Source of the DNA: Methylopila sp. Yamaguchi
GTDB lineage: Bacteria > Pseudomonadota > Alphaproteobacteria > Rhizobiales > Methylopilaceae
Assembly (NCBI RefSeq): GCF_002897035.1
Contig: NZ_BAUX01000001.1
Coordinates: 310,001-374,000 of the forward strand
Length of the DNA stretch: 64,000 bases
Direction of reading: 5' to 3'
In this document: piece by piece, positions 1-9,567 of the stretch
Position numbering within the stretch: position 1 is the stretch's first letter
How the letters are laid out: every line of letters begins with the position of its first letter
The notes under the pieces: generated by a model
What the model was told of the DNA's origin: nothing
Databases searched by the model: none
Seen by the model: the letters and a program-made list of their open reading frames with translations, nothing else
Position numbers and translations under genes: made by a program

Positions 1-525
1 GGCCTTGGCGCGCTCGATGGCGTCGAGGATCATCTGGCGCGCTTCTTCCGCGCCGCCCCAGCCCAGCGCCTTCACCCACTTGTCGCCTTCGAGATCCTTG
101 TAGTGCTCGAAGAAGTGGCTGATCTGGTCGAGCGTGATGCCCGGCAGGTCGGAGTAGTTCTCGACCTTCTCATAGCGCCGGGTGAGCTTCGGCGTCGGGA
201 CGGCGATGATCTTCTCGTCGAGGCCCTTCTCGTCCTCCATCTTGAAGACGCCGACCGGGCGGCAGCTGATCACGGCGCCCGGCACGATGGCGCGGGTGTT
301 CGCCACCAGCACGTCGATCGGATCGCCGTCGTCCGACAGAGTGTGCGGGATGAAGCCGTAGTTTCCGGGATAGCGCATCGAGGTGTAGAGGAAGCGGTCG
401 ACGACCAGCGTGCCCGACTCCTTGTCGAGCTCGTACTTGATCGGCTCGCCGCCGATCGGCACCTCGATGATCACGTTGACGTCGAAGGGCGGGTTGTTCC
501 CGATCGAGATGGCGTCGATGCGCAT
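1..525 (-). CDS. ppa: Inorganic pyrophosphatase (C-terminus beyond window)
   Basis: Hydrolyses pyrophosphate to two phosphates in the cytoplasm and so pulls biosynthetic reactions forward. The protein begins [20 protein letters not shown] and shows the family I pyrophosphatase path: a KYE segment ([12 protein letters not shown]), then [18 protein letters not shown], then DGDPIDVLV with the metal-binding aspartates, then [10 protein letters not shown]. 175 codons are visible and the family is usually about 175-180 residues, so only a few C-terminal residues lie outside the window. The start ATG at 525 is fixed by the conserved N-terminus. Confidence 0.96.
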   Translation of the reverse strand, partial: MRIDAISIGNNPPFDVNVIIEVPIGGEPIKYELDKESGTLVVDRFLYTSMRYPGNYGFIPHTLSDDGDPIDVLVANTRAIVPGAVISCRPVGVFKMEDEKGLDEKIIAVPTPKLTRRYEKVENYSDLPGITLDQISHFFEHYKDLEGDKWVKALGWGGAEEARQMILDAIERAKA

Positions 526-641
526 GGCGTCGTGTCGTCCTTGGGTGTCGCGGGCGAGGGTCGCGCTTGAATAGCGGAGCGGCCCGCCGCGGCGCAAGCG
601 CGCCGGCCGACGCCGCTTGGGAAAGCCGGAACGGTCGGGAC

Positions 642-1172
642 CTAGCGCCAGACGAAGGCGAACTTCTCGAGCGTGACGTCGCCGAAGGTCTCGACCCCGC
701 GGGCGGAGAGCTTGCCGCCGAGGCGCGCGTAGAAGGCGCAGGCGGGGTCGTTGGCTGCGAGCGACCAGGTCGCGGCGCCGGAGAGCCCCCGGGCGGCAAG
801 ATCGCCACGCGCCGCCGCGAACAGCCGTCTGCCCAGGCCGACGCCTTGGTACTCCGGCTTCATGTAGAGCTCGTAGATCTCGCCGCCGACCGCGAGCATG
901 GAGGCGCGGTTGCGGCCCGAGCTGGCGTAGCCCACCGCCTCGCCGCCGAACATGAGGAGGCTGACTCGCGTGCCGCGCTTGAGGGCCGAGGTCCACCAGG
1001 CGGGTCCGCGCCGCTCGATCATCCGCTCGAGCTCCCGGCCGGGAATGAGGCCGCGGTAGGCGTTGCGCCACGCTTGGTCGTGCACGTTCGCGATGGCCGG
1101 GGCGTCGGCCGCACGCGCAGGTCGGATCTCGATCGCGACGGTGCTCACCCCTTGAGAGTAAGCCCCGTTCAT
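642..1172 (-). CDS. GNAT family N-acetyltransferase
   Basis: A 176-residue protein, the normal size for a single-domain GCN5-related acetyltransferase. It starts with the typical first strand ([20 protein letters not shown]), has a [10 protein letters not shown] segment common in the RimI-like group, and carries the acetyl-CoA pyrophosphate loop [10 protein letters not shown]. Substrate cannot be told. The start is uncertain: ATG at 1172 is used here, but GTG at 1148 directly precedes the conserved domain. It is divergent from trmD. Confidence 0.8.
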   Translation of the reverse strand: MNGAYSQGVSTVAIEIRPARAADAPAIANVHDQAWRNAYRGLIPGRELERMIERRGPAWWTSALKRGTRVSLLMFGGEAVGYASSGRNRASMLAVGGEIYELYMKPEYQGVGLGRRLFAAARGDLAARGLSGAATWSLAANDPACAFYARLGGKLSARGVETFGDVTLEKFAFVWR

Positions 1173-1301
1173 CGCGCCGGACAAGGGGTGAATGGCGTCT
1201 TCGCGCTGCGCGGCGCCCAGCGCGGTGGACGCCGGGGGCCGGGCGGGCGATAGGAGGCGTTCAACCCCTTCCCGGATCGCCATGGAGCGTCCGTCCAGCC
1301 G

Positions 1302-2021
1302 ATGTGGCGCGCGACCGTCCTCACCCTCTACCCCGCCATGTTCCCGGGTCATCTCGGCCATGCGCTCGCCGGCCGCGCGCTGGGCGGGGCCTGGTCGCTG
1401 GACGCGCGCGACATCCGCGACCACGCGCACGACCGCCACCGCTCGGTCGACGCGACGCCGGCCGGGGGCGGCCCAGGGATGGTTCTGCGGGCCGACGTCG
1501 TCGGCGAGGCGCTCGACGCGCTTCCCGGGGACGATCGCCCGCGCATCCTGCTCACGCCCCGCGGGGCGCCGCTCACTCAGGCCCGCGTCCGCCGACTCGC
1601 GGCGGGACCGGGGGCGGTGCTGCTCTGCGGGCGCTTCGAAGGCGTCGACCAGCGCGTGATCGAAAGCCGGGCGCTGGAGGAGATCGCGGTGGGCGACGTG
1701 GTGCTGTCGGGCGGCGAGGCGGCCGCGCTGCTGCTGCTGGACGCCTGCGTCCGCCTGCTCCCAGGCGTGATGGGCGACGCGGCTTCGGGCGACGACGAGA
1801 GTTTTGAGGGCGATCTGCTGGAGCACCCGCACTACACCCGGCCCCGCGCGTTCGAAGGCCGCATGATTCCCGACGCATTATTGTCAGGCGATCATAAAGC
1901 GGTGGAACGCTGGCGGAAGCTCCGCGCGCGCGCGGACACGCGCAAGCGACGACCCGACCTCTGGGCGAAATATGTCGCACGCACGACAGGGGGCGTCGAC
2001 AAGCCCGATAAAGTCGAGTAG
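1302..2021 (+). CDS. trmD: tRNA (guanine-N1-)-methyltransferase TrmD
   Basis: Methylates G37 at N1 in tRNAs, which prevents +1 frameshifting; SAM-dependent trefoil-knot (SPOUT) enzyme. The 239-residue product has the family length and landmarks: N-terminal [11 protein letters not shown], the [12 protein letters not shown] stretch, [15 protein letters not shown] and [12 protein letters not shown] of the knot, then [13 protein letters not shown] and [13 protein letters not shown] near the C-terminus. It lies 73 bp upstream of rplS, the conserved trmD-rplS pair; rimM and rpsP, often just upstream, are not present here. An out-of-frame ATG at about 1284 is not the start. Confidence 0.95.
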   Translation: MWRATVLTLYPAMFPGHLGHALAGRALGGAWSLDARDIRDHAHDRHRSVDATPAGGGPGMVLRADVVGEALDALPGDDRPRILLTPRGAPLTQARVRRLAAGPGAVLLCGRFEGVDQRVIESRALEEIAVGDVVLSGGEAAALLLLDACVRLLPGVMGDAASGDDESFEGDLLEHPHYTRPRAFEGRMIPDALLSGDHKAVERWRKLRARADTRKRRPDLWAKYVARTTGGVDKPDKVE

Positions 2022-2094
2022 TAGACCGGCCACTCACGAGATTCCCTGAAACTTCTCGTGCGCCTCGCGATGCGAGAGACGCGGAGACGACGCC

Positions 2095-2514
2095 ATGAAC
2101 ATTATCGAACAGCTCGACAAGGAGCAGATGGAGGCCGTTTCGGCCAAGCGCGAGATCCCCGATTTCGCGCCGGGCGACACGGTCATCGTCAATGTGAAGG
2201 TCAAGGAAGGCGAGCGCGTGCGCGTTCAGGCCTACGAAGGCGTGGTGATCGCGCGTTCGGGCGGCGGCCTCAACCAGAACTTCACCGTGCGGAAGATCTC
2301 GTACGGCGAGGGCGTGGAGCGCGTGTTCCCGCTGTTCTCGCCGCTGATCGACAGCGTGAAGCTGGTCCGTCGCGGCAAGGTGCGCCGTGCTAAGCTCTAT
2401 TACCTGCGCGATCGTCGCGGCAAGTCGGCGCGTATCGCCGAGAAGACCGACCGCAGCCCTAAGGGCTCGGTGAAGGGCGGCAAGGCCAAGACGGCGGTCG
2501 CCGCCGCCGAGTGA
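2095..2514 (+). CDS. rplS: 50S ribosomal protein L19
   Basis: Large-subunit ribosomal protein at the 30S-50S interface. The 139-residue product begins [19 protein letters not shown], followed by the conserved [33 protein letters not shown]-type core and [18 protein letters not shown], all diagnostic of L19. The basic, alanine-rich C-terminal tail (from about residue 110) is the usual alphaproteobacterial extension. It follows trmD and is closed by an intrinsic terminator. Confidence 0.97.
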   Translation: MNIIEQLDKEQMEAVSAKREIPDFAPGDTVIVNVKVKEGERVRVQAYEGVVIARSGGGLNQNFTVRKISYGEGVERVFPLFSPLIDSVKLVRRGKVRRAKLYYLRDRRGKSARIAEKTDRSPKGSVKGGKAKTAVAAAE

Positions 2515-2554
2515 TCTGCAGGCGGGCTTAGCCCCGTCGGCGTTGGAACTGAAG

Positions 2555-2585
2555 ACGGCGCGTTCCTCAAGGGCGCGCCGTTTTC
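2555..2585 (+). terminator. Intrinsic terminator of trmD-rplS
   Basis: An 8-bp perfect stem (ACGGCGCG at 2555-2562 with CGCGCCGT at 2574-2581), an 11-nt loop, and a T tract (TTTTC) beginning at 2581. It lies 41 bp after the rplS stop. Confidence 0.8.
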
Positions 2586-2753
2586 GTTTGTGCGTTCGTC
2601 ACGTGATGCGCAGGTCTCGTATTCGGCGACCGAGTTTCGGACCGCTAAGACCAACGCGCGCAGCACGGCGCAAGCGTCAACCAGTCATCGTATCTCTGGA
2701 AGGCCGCGCTTGAGGCCGTCCCCCACTTGCTCACAGGAGCGGTAGGCGGATCT

Positions 2754-3221
2754 TCAGTGCGGGGGCTGGGAAGGCGGCGCTGGCTCCGGCTCCACCACGC
2801 CCGCGGAACGACCGGCCACAAGCCAATGGACGAGGCCGCCGACAAAGCCGCAGGCCAGCACCTGCACGGGCTGGAACAGCGGGCCGTCGACGCCCGATGG
2901 CAGCAACGCCCAGGGAAGAGCTGCGGTGAGAGCCCCGACGACGGCGTAATAGGTCCAGGTGCGGATTGCGAACATCTCGCCGATGATGACCGCGACCATC
3001 GCCGGCGCGCCGACCAACGGGGCGAACAGAAACGCCATCGTCCACGCGCCGACGGCGAAGTCCATCCCAAGCAGAGCCACCTCGTCCGGAAACAGGGCGA
3101 CGTCGCCGAGGGCGCTCGCGGAGATCGCGGCGAGCGTCGCGAACCCTGCGAGGAGGCCGCAGACGAAGCCGACGGGCGCGAGCAACAGACGCAGGGCGAT
3201 TTGGGCGAGCATCGCCCTCAA
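2754..3221 (-). CDS. Small integral membrane protein of unknown function
   Basis: I do not recognise a named family. The 155-residue protein has about four hydrophobic segments (roughly residues 9-36, 55-85, 90-110 and 118-140) and a short proline-rich C-terminus (EPEPAPPSQPPH). It ends far from rplS on the opposite strand and begins 22 bp downstream of the rlmN stop, so it is probably co-transcribed after rlmN. The hydrophobic pattern and coherent reading frame make it a likely real gene rather than a shadow. Confidence 0.65.
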   Translation of the reverse strand: MRAMLAQIALRLLLAPVGFVCGLLAGFATLAAISASALGDVALFPDEVALLGMDFAVGAWTMAFLFAPLVGAPAMVAVIIGEMFAIRTWTYYAVVGALTAALPWALLPSGVDGPLFQPVQVLACGFVGGLVHWLVAGRSAGVVEPEPAPPSQPPH

Positions 3222-3243
3222 CGCTCCGAGACGTCGGAAAGTC

Positions 3244-4473
3244 TCACTCCGCCGCCTCGAGAGCCAAACGCTCCTTCGCCCGCAGCCGCTTCGTTTCGGA
3301 CTTCAACTGGCCGCAGGCCGCCGAGATGTCGCGGCCGCGCGGCGTGCGCACGGGGCTGGCGTAGCCCGCGCGAAACACAATCTCCGAGAACCGCTCGATC
3401 GTCTCCCAGTCCGAACACTCGTAGGGGCTGCCGGGCCAGGGATTGAACGGAATCAGGTTGATCTTCGCCGGCACGCCCTTGAGCAAGCGCACCAGTTCGC
3501 GCGCCTCGGCCGGGCTGTCGTTGATCCCCTTCAGCATCACATATTCAAACGTGATGCGCCGAGCGTTCGAAGCGCCGGGATAGGCGCGGCAGGCGTCCAT
3601 CAGCTGGGCGATCGGGTACTTCTTGTTGATCGGCACCAGCACGTCGCGGAGGTCGTCGCGCACTGCATGGAGCGAGATCGCAAGCTGGGAGCCGGTCTCT
3701 TCGCCAAGCCGCCGCATCTCGGGAACGACCCCCGAGGTCGACACCGTGATCCGGCGGCGGCCGAGGCCCAGCCCCTCCCCGTCGGCAATGACCTCGATCG
3801 CGTCGCGCACGCCGTCGAGATTGTAGAGCGGCTCGCCCATGCCCATGAAGACGATGTTGGTGACGAAGCGCCCGCCGTCTTCCGGGACGACCGCGCCGTC
3901 CGGGGCCGCGCCTAACCAGTCCCCCAAGCGGTCGCGCGCGACGACGACCTGCGCGACGATCTCGGCCGCGGTCAGGTTGCGCACCATCGTTTGGGTGCCG
4001 GTGTGGCAGAACGAACAGGTCAGCGTGCAGCCGACCTGGCTCGACACGCAGAGCGTCCCGCGGCCTTCCTCAGGGATGTAGACCGTTTCAATCTCGGCGC
4101 CGCGGTCGTGGCGGCCGGTCGAGGGCATCCGCAGAAGCCATTTGCGGGTGCCGTCCACCGAGATCTGCTCGGTGACGATCTCCGGCCGCGCGAGGGTATA
4201 AGCCTCCGCCAGCACCGCGCGAAGATCCTTGGACACGTTGGTCATGGCGGCGAAATCCGCCACGCCTCGGTTGTGCAGCCAGTGGTTAAGCTGCGTCGCA
4301 CGCATCTTGAGCTGCCGTTCGGGGACGCCGGCGTCCGCCAGCGCCGCCATCAGCCGGGCGCGCGTAAGGCCCACGAGCGAGGGCTTCCCGGCGGCGGGCG
4401 CGACGGCCGACGCGGCGCCGGCGCCGACGGGCGCTGCGTTGGGATTGCCACGGGTGAGGTCGAGCGCGGTCAT
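3244..4473 (-). CDS. rlmN: Dual-specificity 23S rRNA (A2503-C2) / tRNA A37 methyltransferase RlmN
   Basis: Radical SAM enzyme that adds a C2 methyl group to A2503 of 23S rRNA and A37 of some tRNAs. The 409-residue product shows the CX3CX2C iron-sulfur motif in [15 protein letters not shown] (Cys149, 153, 156), the [10 protein letters not shown] motif, [11 protein letters not shown], and the C-terminal [20 protein letters not shown] with the methyl-carrying cysteine. ATG at 4473 is chosen because longer readings run into the upstream gap. The first 30 residues are an alanine-rich, non-conserved extension. Confidence 0.95.
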   Translation of the reverse strand: MTALDLTRGNPNAAPVGAGAASAVAPAAGKPSLVGLTRARLMAALADAGVPERQLKMRATQLNHWLHNRGVADFAAMTNVSKDLRAVLAEAYTLARPEIVTEQISVDGTRKWLLRMPSTGRHDRGAEIETVYIPEEGRGTLCVSSQVGCTLTCSFCHTGTQTMVRNLTAAEIVAQVVVARDRLGDWLGAAPDGAVVPEDGGRFVTNIVFMGMGEPLYNLDGVRDAIEVIADGEGLGLGRRRITVSTSGVVPEMRRLGEETGSQLAISLHAVRDDLRDVLVPINKKYPIAQLMDACRAYPGASNARRITFEYVMLKGINDSPAEARELVRLLKGVPAKINLIPFNPWPGSPYECSDWETIERFSEIVFRAGYASPVRTPRGRDISAACGQLKSETKRLRAKERLALEAAE

Positions 4474-4564
4474 GATGAGGCTGTCGGCGACGGCTTGATG
4501 TTCTGAAGAGGCGGGAGCCCTAGCACGAAACGGCCCGCGACGCGACCCGTCGGGCCGCGCGCGC

Positions 4565-5227
4565 TCACGCGCCCTGTTTCGGTCCGTACGCGGCGAGAAA
4601 CACCTCGACCGCCCGCCCGACGACATAGCTCACCCGCTCCGGCGGCGGAGGCGCCTCGCCCCCGATCAGCACCGGCATCATCACTGAACTGTGGCACATC
4701 GTGAGGAACTGCCAGGCGGCGAGTTCCGGGTCCGAGACTGTGAGATCGCCCTGCGCGTTCTTGGCCTCGAGCCAGGCCGCCAACCGCGCCGCGCCACGCC
4801 GCGGACCTGCGCCCAAAAAGAGCTGGCCGATGTCCGGCTGCCGGTCCGCCGCGCCGATCACCATGCGCACGGTGGAGACATGCGACGGCTCGACCATCGC
4901 CTCGATGAAGCTCAGCCCGAGACGCCGCAGAACCTCCCGCACGTCGTGATTGTCAGCGTCGAGCTCGAAAAGGCGCTCGGCGGTCAGCGCGCATTGCGCC
5001 TTCACCAGCGCGGCGAACAGGTCCTCTTTGCTCTCGAAGTAGACGTAGAGCGTGCCCTTCGACACGCCCGCCGCCTTGGCGATTTCGCCCATGGAGGCCC
5101 CGTCGAAGCCCTGCGCCAAGAACACGCTGCGCGCCCCGTCGAGGATCTGGCGCCGTTTGGCGCTGTCGAGATGGTCGGGAACCAGAGCGGCGTCCGTCAC
5201 GGTGTCTCTCAATTCTCCCGGCGGCAC
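4565..5227 (-). CDS. TetR family regulator, likely repressor of emrAB
   Basis: An N-terminal TetR helix-turn-helix is clear: [19 protein letters not shown], then [19 protein letters not shown], then [11 protein letters not shown]. The remainder is an effector-binding domain of normal length (about 220 residues in total). It is divergent from the EmrAB-type pump, and the gap between holds three copies of a 19-bp palindrome, so self-control and pump control are likely. GTG at 5227 gives the longest reading, but GTG at 5200 has a better ribosome-binding site (GAGAG), so the start is unsure. Confidence 0.88.
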   Translation of the reverse strand: MPPGELRDTVTDAALVPDHLDSAKRRQILDGARSVFLAQGFDGASMGEIAKAAGVSKGTLYVYFESKEDLFAALVKAQCALTAERLFELDADNHDVREVLRRLGLSFIEAMVEPSHVSTVRMVIGAADRQPDIGQLFLGAGPRRGAARLAAWLEAKNAQGDLTVSDPELAAWQFLTMCHSSVMMPVLIGGEAPPPPERVSYVVGRAVEVFLAAYGPKQGA

Positions 5228-5413
5228 GCGCCGGCTCGTGCTTGATTGAATCCGCGCTCAGACTCAAAGCGAGCCAAAGCCGTGTGGAGCGCTAGTCTGT
5301 CGCCGCCGATGGGGCGGGGGCGACTTAATTGCTCCGTTGCGATCGACGCCTCAGCTCTGAGCAATCAGTGGCGCAATCCAACTGTGGTGAGGGCATGAGA
5401 CGCCGTTTCGTTG

Positions 5414-5448
5414 GCCTAAATTGACCGAACCGTTCGGTCAACTTAGGC
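5414..5448. promoter_or_regulatory. Extended TetR operator palindrome O1
   Basis: The core TGACCGAAC-C-GTTCGGTCA at 5422-5440 has perfect 9-bp arms around a single base. Symmetry continues outward through TT/AA and CCTAA/TTAGG to 5414-5448 with only one mismatched pair, giving a 35-bp inverted repeat. It is the copy nearest the tetR gene. Confidence 0.8.
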
Positions 5449-5904
5449 GTCCTACGCGCTCGCGTCCAGTTTCGGTTCTGATGGTCGCGGCTTTCGGGCT
5501 CATCCTGACGCATCCGAATGCCCCCAACGCGCCGCTTAAGCTTTCCGCGATCCCTCGCGCGATCATCCGCGCGGGCCCCAAAGCACCTCGCTCCAGACTG
5601 CCGTCCTCCGACATCTGCTCCTTGCGTGGCCCGCAAGGCAGCACCGCATTTTATGCAACCCTTGGTCCGCCGGTCAGCCTCCTCACCCCGCGGCGTTCGG
5701 GGGCGGAGGGATCCGAGCGGACGTAATCGGCAACACCCGAAAACACACGGGGTTGAGCCCCACTCCCCCAGTCCGGCTAAGGACTTCGCCGCTTCCATCC
5801 AGACGCGCTTGGGAGCCCATGAGGCCCTGAACGTCGCCGCACCAGCGGCAGCACCGCTCACGCCGGAACAGAGTTGTGCGCACGTCACACGAGCCCGCCC
5901 GAAA

Positions 5905-5923
5905 TGACCGAACGGTTCGGTCA
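5905..5923. promoter_or_regulatory. TetR operator O2
   Basis: Perfect palindrome TGACCGAAC-G-GTTCGGTCA. It ends 3 bp before the -35 box of the predicted emrA promoter. Confidence 0.85.
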
Positions 5924-5926
5924 ATG

Positions 5927-5955
5927 TTGCCAAGCCGCATCGCGGGCGCTAGCTT
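5927..5955 (+). promoter_or_regulatory. Predicted sigma70 promoter of emrAB
   Basis: -35 TTGCCA at 5927-5932, a 17-bp spacer, and -10 TAGCTT at 5950-5955. It is flanked by O2 immediately upstream and O3 over the predicted start of transcription (about 5962). Confidence 0.65.
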
Positions 5956-5959
5956 GTGT

Positions 5960-5978
5960 TGACTGAACGGTTCGGTCA
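5960..5978. promoter_or_regulatory. TetR operator O3
   Basis: TGACTGAAC-G-GTTCGGTCA, one mismatch from the O2 palindrome. Centre-to-centre distance from O2 is 55 bp, about five helical turns, so the two dimers could sit on the same face and clamp the promoter. Confidence 0.8.
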
Positions 5979-6069
5979 TCCGCCTCCGCCTCCCTCTCGG
6001 GGTGATCCGGGCCGTTCAGTCATCTTTGTCGCTCCCTCGGGAGCCTTGATCGCCCCGGAAACCAACCTG

Positions 6070-7326
6070 ATGGCGACTTCCCGGCCTGACGTTTCCCGCT
6101 CCGCTACTCCGTCGCGCCCCCGGCTGGTCGCAGGCGCGCAGCAGGAGGTCGCACGCCGGGACGTCGGCACGACGGTGGGCGAGCAGCCGCGGGCGGAAGC
6201 GCCGGCGAACCCGGAGCAGGCCGCCACCAAGGTGCCGTCCGCGTCCGGTCCTCCGAAGCGTTCGCGCAAGACCCTGATCTTCGGCGCGGTCGCGGTCGTC
6301 GCGGTGGTTGCGGGCCTCTGGTACGGCTACGACTGGTGGACGACCGGCCGCTTTATGGTCGAGACCGACGATGCCTACGTGGGCGCCGACATGGCCGTGA
6401 TGGCGCCCAAGATCTCCGGCTATGTCGCGACCGTGTCCGTCGAAGACAACGCGCGGGTCAAAGCCGGGGAGCCTCTCGTCACGCTCGACCCGGGCGATTA
6501 CAAACTTTCGCTCGACGCTGCGAACGCCAAGATCGCCACCCAGCAGGCCTCGATCCTGCGGTTTGACAGCCAGATCGCGGCCTCCGCCGCGCAGATCGAT
6601 CAGGCTCAGGCGCAGGTCGACAGCGCCTCCGCCGCGCGCGACCGCACGGTCGCGGACTTCGGGCGCGCCCAGGCGCTGGTGAACTCGAGCTACGGCAGCC
6701 GGCAGAACCTGGACCAGGCGCGCGCGGCCCGGGACCAGGCGGTGGCGTCCTACGCGTCCGCGGAAGCGGGCGTGACCGCGGCCAAGGCGAACCGCGACGT
6801 GCTTGTGGCGCAGAAGGCGGAGGCGAGGCGAACGCTTGGTGAACTCGAGGTTAACCGCGCGCAGCGGCAGCGCGACTACGACGCGACCGTCATCCGCGCG
6901 CCGTTCGACGGCGTCGTCGGCAACAAGGGCGTTCAGACCGGCGACTACGTGACGCCGGGCAAGCGCCTGCTGGCGGTGGTGCCGCTCGACCGCGTCTACG
7001 TCGACGCGAACTTCAAAGAAACCCAGCTCGTGGACCTCGCGCCCGGCCAGACGGCCCGGCTCGCGGTCGACGCCTATCCCGAGCACGACGCGACCGGCGT
7101 GGTCGACAGCCTGGCGCCGGCCGCAGGCGCCGTGTTCAGCCTGCTGCCGCCGGAGAACGCCACCGGCAACTTCACCAAGATCGTGCAGCGCGTACCCGTG
7201 CGCATCCGCGTTTCGGCCGAGGACGTCGCGAAGGGCCGGCTGCGGCCGGGACTCTCCGTCGTCGCGACCGTCGACATCCGCACCACGCCCGCCACCCCAT
7301 CCAGCGCGTCCGCAGGGACGCGCTGA
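6070..7326 (+). CDS. emrA: EmrA/HlyD-family membrane fusion protein
   Basis: Periplasmic adaptor of a three-part drug efflux system, linking an inner-membrane MFS pump to an outer-membrane channel. After a proline/alanine-rich cytoplasmic tail (residues 1-66) comes one membrane helix (about 68-88). Then follow the lipoyl-like half (TDDAYVGADMAVMAPKISGYV), a long alanine/glutamine-rich coiled coil (about 135-265), and the second lipoyl half (DYDATVIRAPFDGVVGNKGVQTGDYV). ATG at 6070 is chosen because the upstream frame runs through operator O3. It is followed 29 bp later by emrB. Confidence 0.9.
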   Translation: MATSRPDVSRSATPSRPRLVAGAQQEVARRDVGTTVGEQPRAEAPANPEQAATKVPSASGPPKRSRKTLIFGAVAVVAVVAGLWYGYDWWTTGRFMVETDDAYVGADMAVMAPKISGYVATVSVEDNARVKAGEPLVTLDPGDYKLSLDAANAKIATQQASILRFDSQIAASAAQIDQAQAQVDSASAARDRTVADFGRAQALVNSSYGSRQNLDQARAARDQAVASYASAEAGVTAAKANRDVLVAQKAEARRTLGELEVNRAQRQRDYDATVIRAPFDGVVGNKGVQTGDYVTPGKRLLAVVPLDRVYVDANFKETQLVDLAPGQTARLAVDAYPEHDATGVVDSLAPAAGAVFSLLPPENATGNFTKIVQRVPVRIRVSAEDVAKGRLRPGLSVVATVDIRTTPATPSSASAGTR

Positions 7327-7355
7327 CGAGACCCCGCGCCGGGGAGCTCTGAGTC

Positions 7356-9023
7356 ATGAGCGACGACGTCCTTCCCCCAGGCGGCGGAAGGCCTGCAGGC
7401 GAGACCCGCGTCCCCCACGCGTCCGCAGGCCGCGCTCATGGAGCCCCCGGCGCGGGACCCCCTTCCGGGGGCGCCCCGGCCGAACCGATCGTCACCCCGC
7501 GCCGACTGATCGCCTTCCTCGCCCTCGTCTTCGGCATGTTCATGGCGATCCTGGACATCCAGATCGTCTCGTCGTCGCTGGCCGAGATCCAGGCGGGGCT
7601 GTCGGCGAGCCCGGACGAGATATCCTGGGTGCAGACGAGCTACCTGATCGCCGAAGTCATCATGATTCCGCTGTCGGGCTACCTCGGTCGGGCGCTTTCG
7701 ACGCGCGTGCTGTTCTCAATCTCCGCCGCCGGATTCACGCTTGCGAGCGTTCTCTGCGCGACGGCCACGACCCTGCCGGAAATGATCGTCTACCGCGCGC
7801 TCCAAGGGTTCATCGGCGGCGGCATGATCCCTACCGCCTTCGCCGCCGCCTACACCATCTTCCCGAAGCGCCATCAGCCGGCGATCATGGCGCTGGTCGG
7901 GCTGACCGTGACGCTCGCGCCCACCGTCGGACCGACCATCGGCGGCTATCTCACCGAGCTGTTCTCCTGGCACTGGCTGTTCCTGATCAACGTCGTGCCG
8001 GGCGCTGTGGCGACCCTCATCGCCTGGACGATGGTGGACTTCGACGAGCCCGACCTCGGCCTGCTCAAGAACTTCGACTACGCCGCGCTGGCGGCGCTCG
8101 CGGCCTTTCTGGGCAGTCTCGAATACGTGCTGGAGGAAGGCGCTCGCGACGACTGGTTTCAGGATGAGACGATCCGGGTCCTGACTGTGGTCTCGGTCGT
8201 CGGCGGGATCGCGTTCTTCTGGCGCTGCTTCGCGGCGAAAGACCCGCTGGTCGACCTTCGGGCCTACGCCGACCGCAACTTCGCCGTCGGCTCCCTGCTG
8301 ACCTTCGCCATGGGCGTCGGCCTCTACGGCATGACCTACCTCTATCCCGTCTTCCTTGGCCGAGTGCGAGGTTACGACTCGCTCCAGATCGGCGAGACGG
8401 TGTTCGTCACGGGCATGTTCATGTTCATGACCGCGCCGGTCGTCGGCGTGCTCTCCCGCAAGGTCGACCCGCGCTGGCTCATCGGCGCGGGCTTTCTGGG
8501 CTTCGGCGTGTCCTGCCTCGACCTGACGTACATCACCAAGGACTGGGCCTTCTGGGACCTGTTCGTTCCCCAAGCGCTCCGCGGCGTCTCGCTGATGATG
8601 TGCATGGTGCCGATCAACGTGGTGTCGCTCGCCACCCTGCCGCCGCAGAAGCTCAAGAACGCGAGCGGGCTGTTCAACCTCATGCGCAACCTTGGGGGTG
8701 CCTTTGGGCTCGCCTTCATCAACACGTTCCTGAACGAGCGGCAGGACCTGCACATGCTGCGGCTGCGCGAGAACGTGACCTGGGGCCGCGCCGTCGCCGA
8801 GGAACAGCTCTCGGCCATGACCAACGCGTTCAGCGCCCGCCTCGGCTCCGACGCTGAGCTTGCGGCGGTGAAGCAGGTGTCGAACATGGTGCGGCAACAG
8901 GGCTTGGTGCTGGCCTTCGCCGACCTGTTCTGGGCGCTCGCGATCCTGTTCGCGGCGCTCGTCGTGCTCGTCCCGCTGGTCCGGAGACCCAATCCGAACA
9001 GCCCGGCTGCGCCGGCGCATTGA
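7356..9023 (+). CDS. emrB: EmrB-type MFS multidrug efflux transporter (DHA2, 14 TM)
   Basis: Proton-driven exporter of the major facilitator superfamily. The 555-residue product has a variable, proline/glycine-rich N-terminus (about 45 residues) and then the DHA2 start LIAFLALVFGMFMAILDIQIVSSSL with the conserved D in TM1. ISWVQTSYLIAEVIMIPLSGYL follows, and the family length fits 14 membrane helices. It forms one operon with emrA. The stop is followed by a CCGCC/GGCGG hairpin with a short T run (9024-9048) that also covers the end of the convergent gene. Confidence 0.93.
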   Translation: MSDDVLPPGGGRPAGETRVPHASAGRAHGAPGAGPPSGGAPAEPIVTPRRLIAFLALVFGMFMAILDIQIVSSSLAEIQAGLSASPDEISWVQTSYLIAEVIMIPLSGYLGRALSTRVLFSISAAGFTLASVLCATATTLPEMIVYRALQGFIGGGMIPTAFAAAYTIFPKRHQPAIMALVGLTVTLAPTVGPTIGGYLTELFSWHWLFLINVVPGAVATLIAWTMVDFDEPDLGLLKNFDYAALAALAAFLGSLEYVLEEGARDDWFQDETIRVLTVVSVVGGIAFFWRCFAAKDPLVDLRAYADRNFAVGSLLTFAMGVGLYGMTYLYPVFLGRVRGYDSLQIGETVFVTGMFMFMTAPVVGVLSRKVDPRWLIGAGFLGFGVSCLDLTYITKDWAFWDLFVPQALRGVSLMMCMVPINVVSLATLPPQKLKNASGLFNLMRNLGGAFGLAFINTFLNERQDLHMLRLRENVTWGRAVAEEQLSAMTNAFSARLGSDAELAAVKQVSNMVRQQGLVLAFADLFWALAILFAALVVLVPLVRRPNPNSPAAPAH

Positions 9024-9030
9024 CCGCCAC

Positions 9031-9567
9031 TCACTCGGGCGGCGTTTTCGTCTCGGCCCGCCTGATGGACCACGCCAACCAGGCCCAGTAGACGAGAAAA
9101 CCGCCGATCCCGAACGTCACGGCGACGCCTCCGAGCGTGATCCGGCCGGCCCACCACAGGGCGACGCCCGCGCAGCCGAGCGCAATCCCCGACAGCAACA
9201 TGAAGAGCGTGGGTCCTGGCGCGTCGAACGGGACGCTGGCCTCACCCCGCCATTCGACGCCGTCGACCGCCCAGGCCTCGGCGCGCAAGGCTTCGGGATC
9301 CGCGGCCGCTCCGACAGAGGTCGTTCGACCACGCCGCGAGACGCCGAGGATTGGTCCGGCCCGCGCGGCGAGGGCGAGCGCCGCCACAACCGACACGCAG
9401 GCCCAGGCGGCGCCGCCCATCACCGCGATCATGTCGTAAGCGCCGTCGCGGAACGCGAGCCAGTAACCGGCGATCGAACCGAAGACCAACGCGACGGTCA
9501 GGAACACCGCGGCGGCGATTAGGGCTACAGAGCGCCCTTGATCTCGCGAGGGCTCAGAGTCGGTCAC
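9031..9567 (-). CDS. Small four-helix membrane protein, unknown function
   Basis: I do not recognise a family. The 178-residue protein has two N-terminal membrane helices (about 13-35 and 44-68), a soluble loop (about 70-113) and two more helices (about 115-138 and 144-166), ending in a charged tail. Its ATG at 9567 overlaps the end of the upstream oxidoreductase gene by 14 bp, so the two are translationally coupled and it is probably expressed with the putrescine genes. Confidence 0.7.
   Translation of the reverse strand: MTDSEPSRDQGRSVALIAAAVFLTVALVFGSIAGYWLAFRDGAYDMIAVMGGAAWACVSVVAALALAARAGPILGVSRRGRTTSVGAAADPEALRAEAWAVDGVEWRGEASVPFDAPGPTLFMLLSGIALGCAGVALWWAGRITLGGVAVTFGIGGFLVYWAWLAWSIRRAETKTPPE

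Larger units (their letters stand above)
5228..6069. other. Long regulatory gap between tetR and emrA (842 bp)
   Basis: No convincing gene is seen. The open frames here read in several phases through the operator palindromes, and their products (MTEPFG/MTERFG beginnings) are simply translations of the operator. It contains one large palindrome near 5431, two more operators at 5905 and 5960, and a sigma70-like promoter for emrA. About 450 bp (5450-5900) remains unexplained and could be the remnant of a lost gene. Confidence 0.6.
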
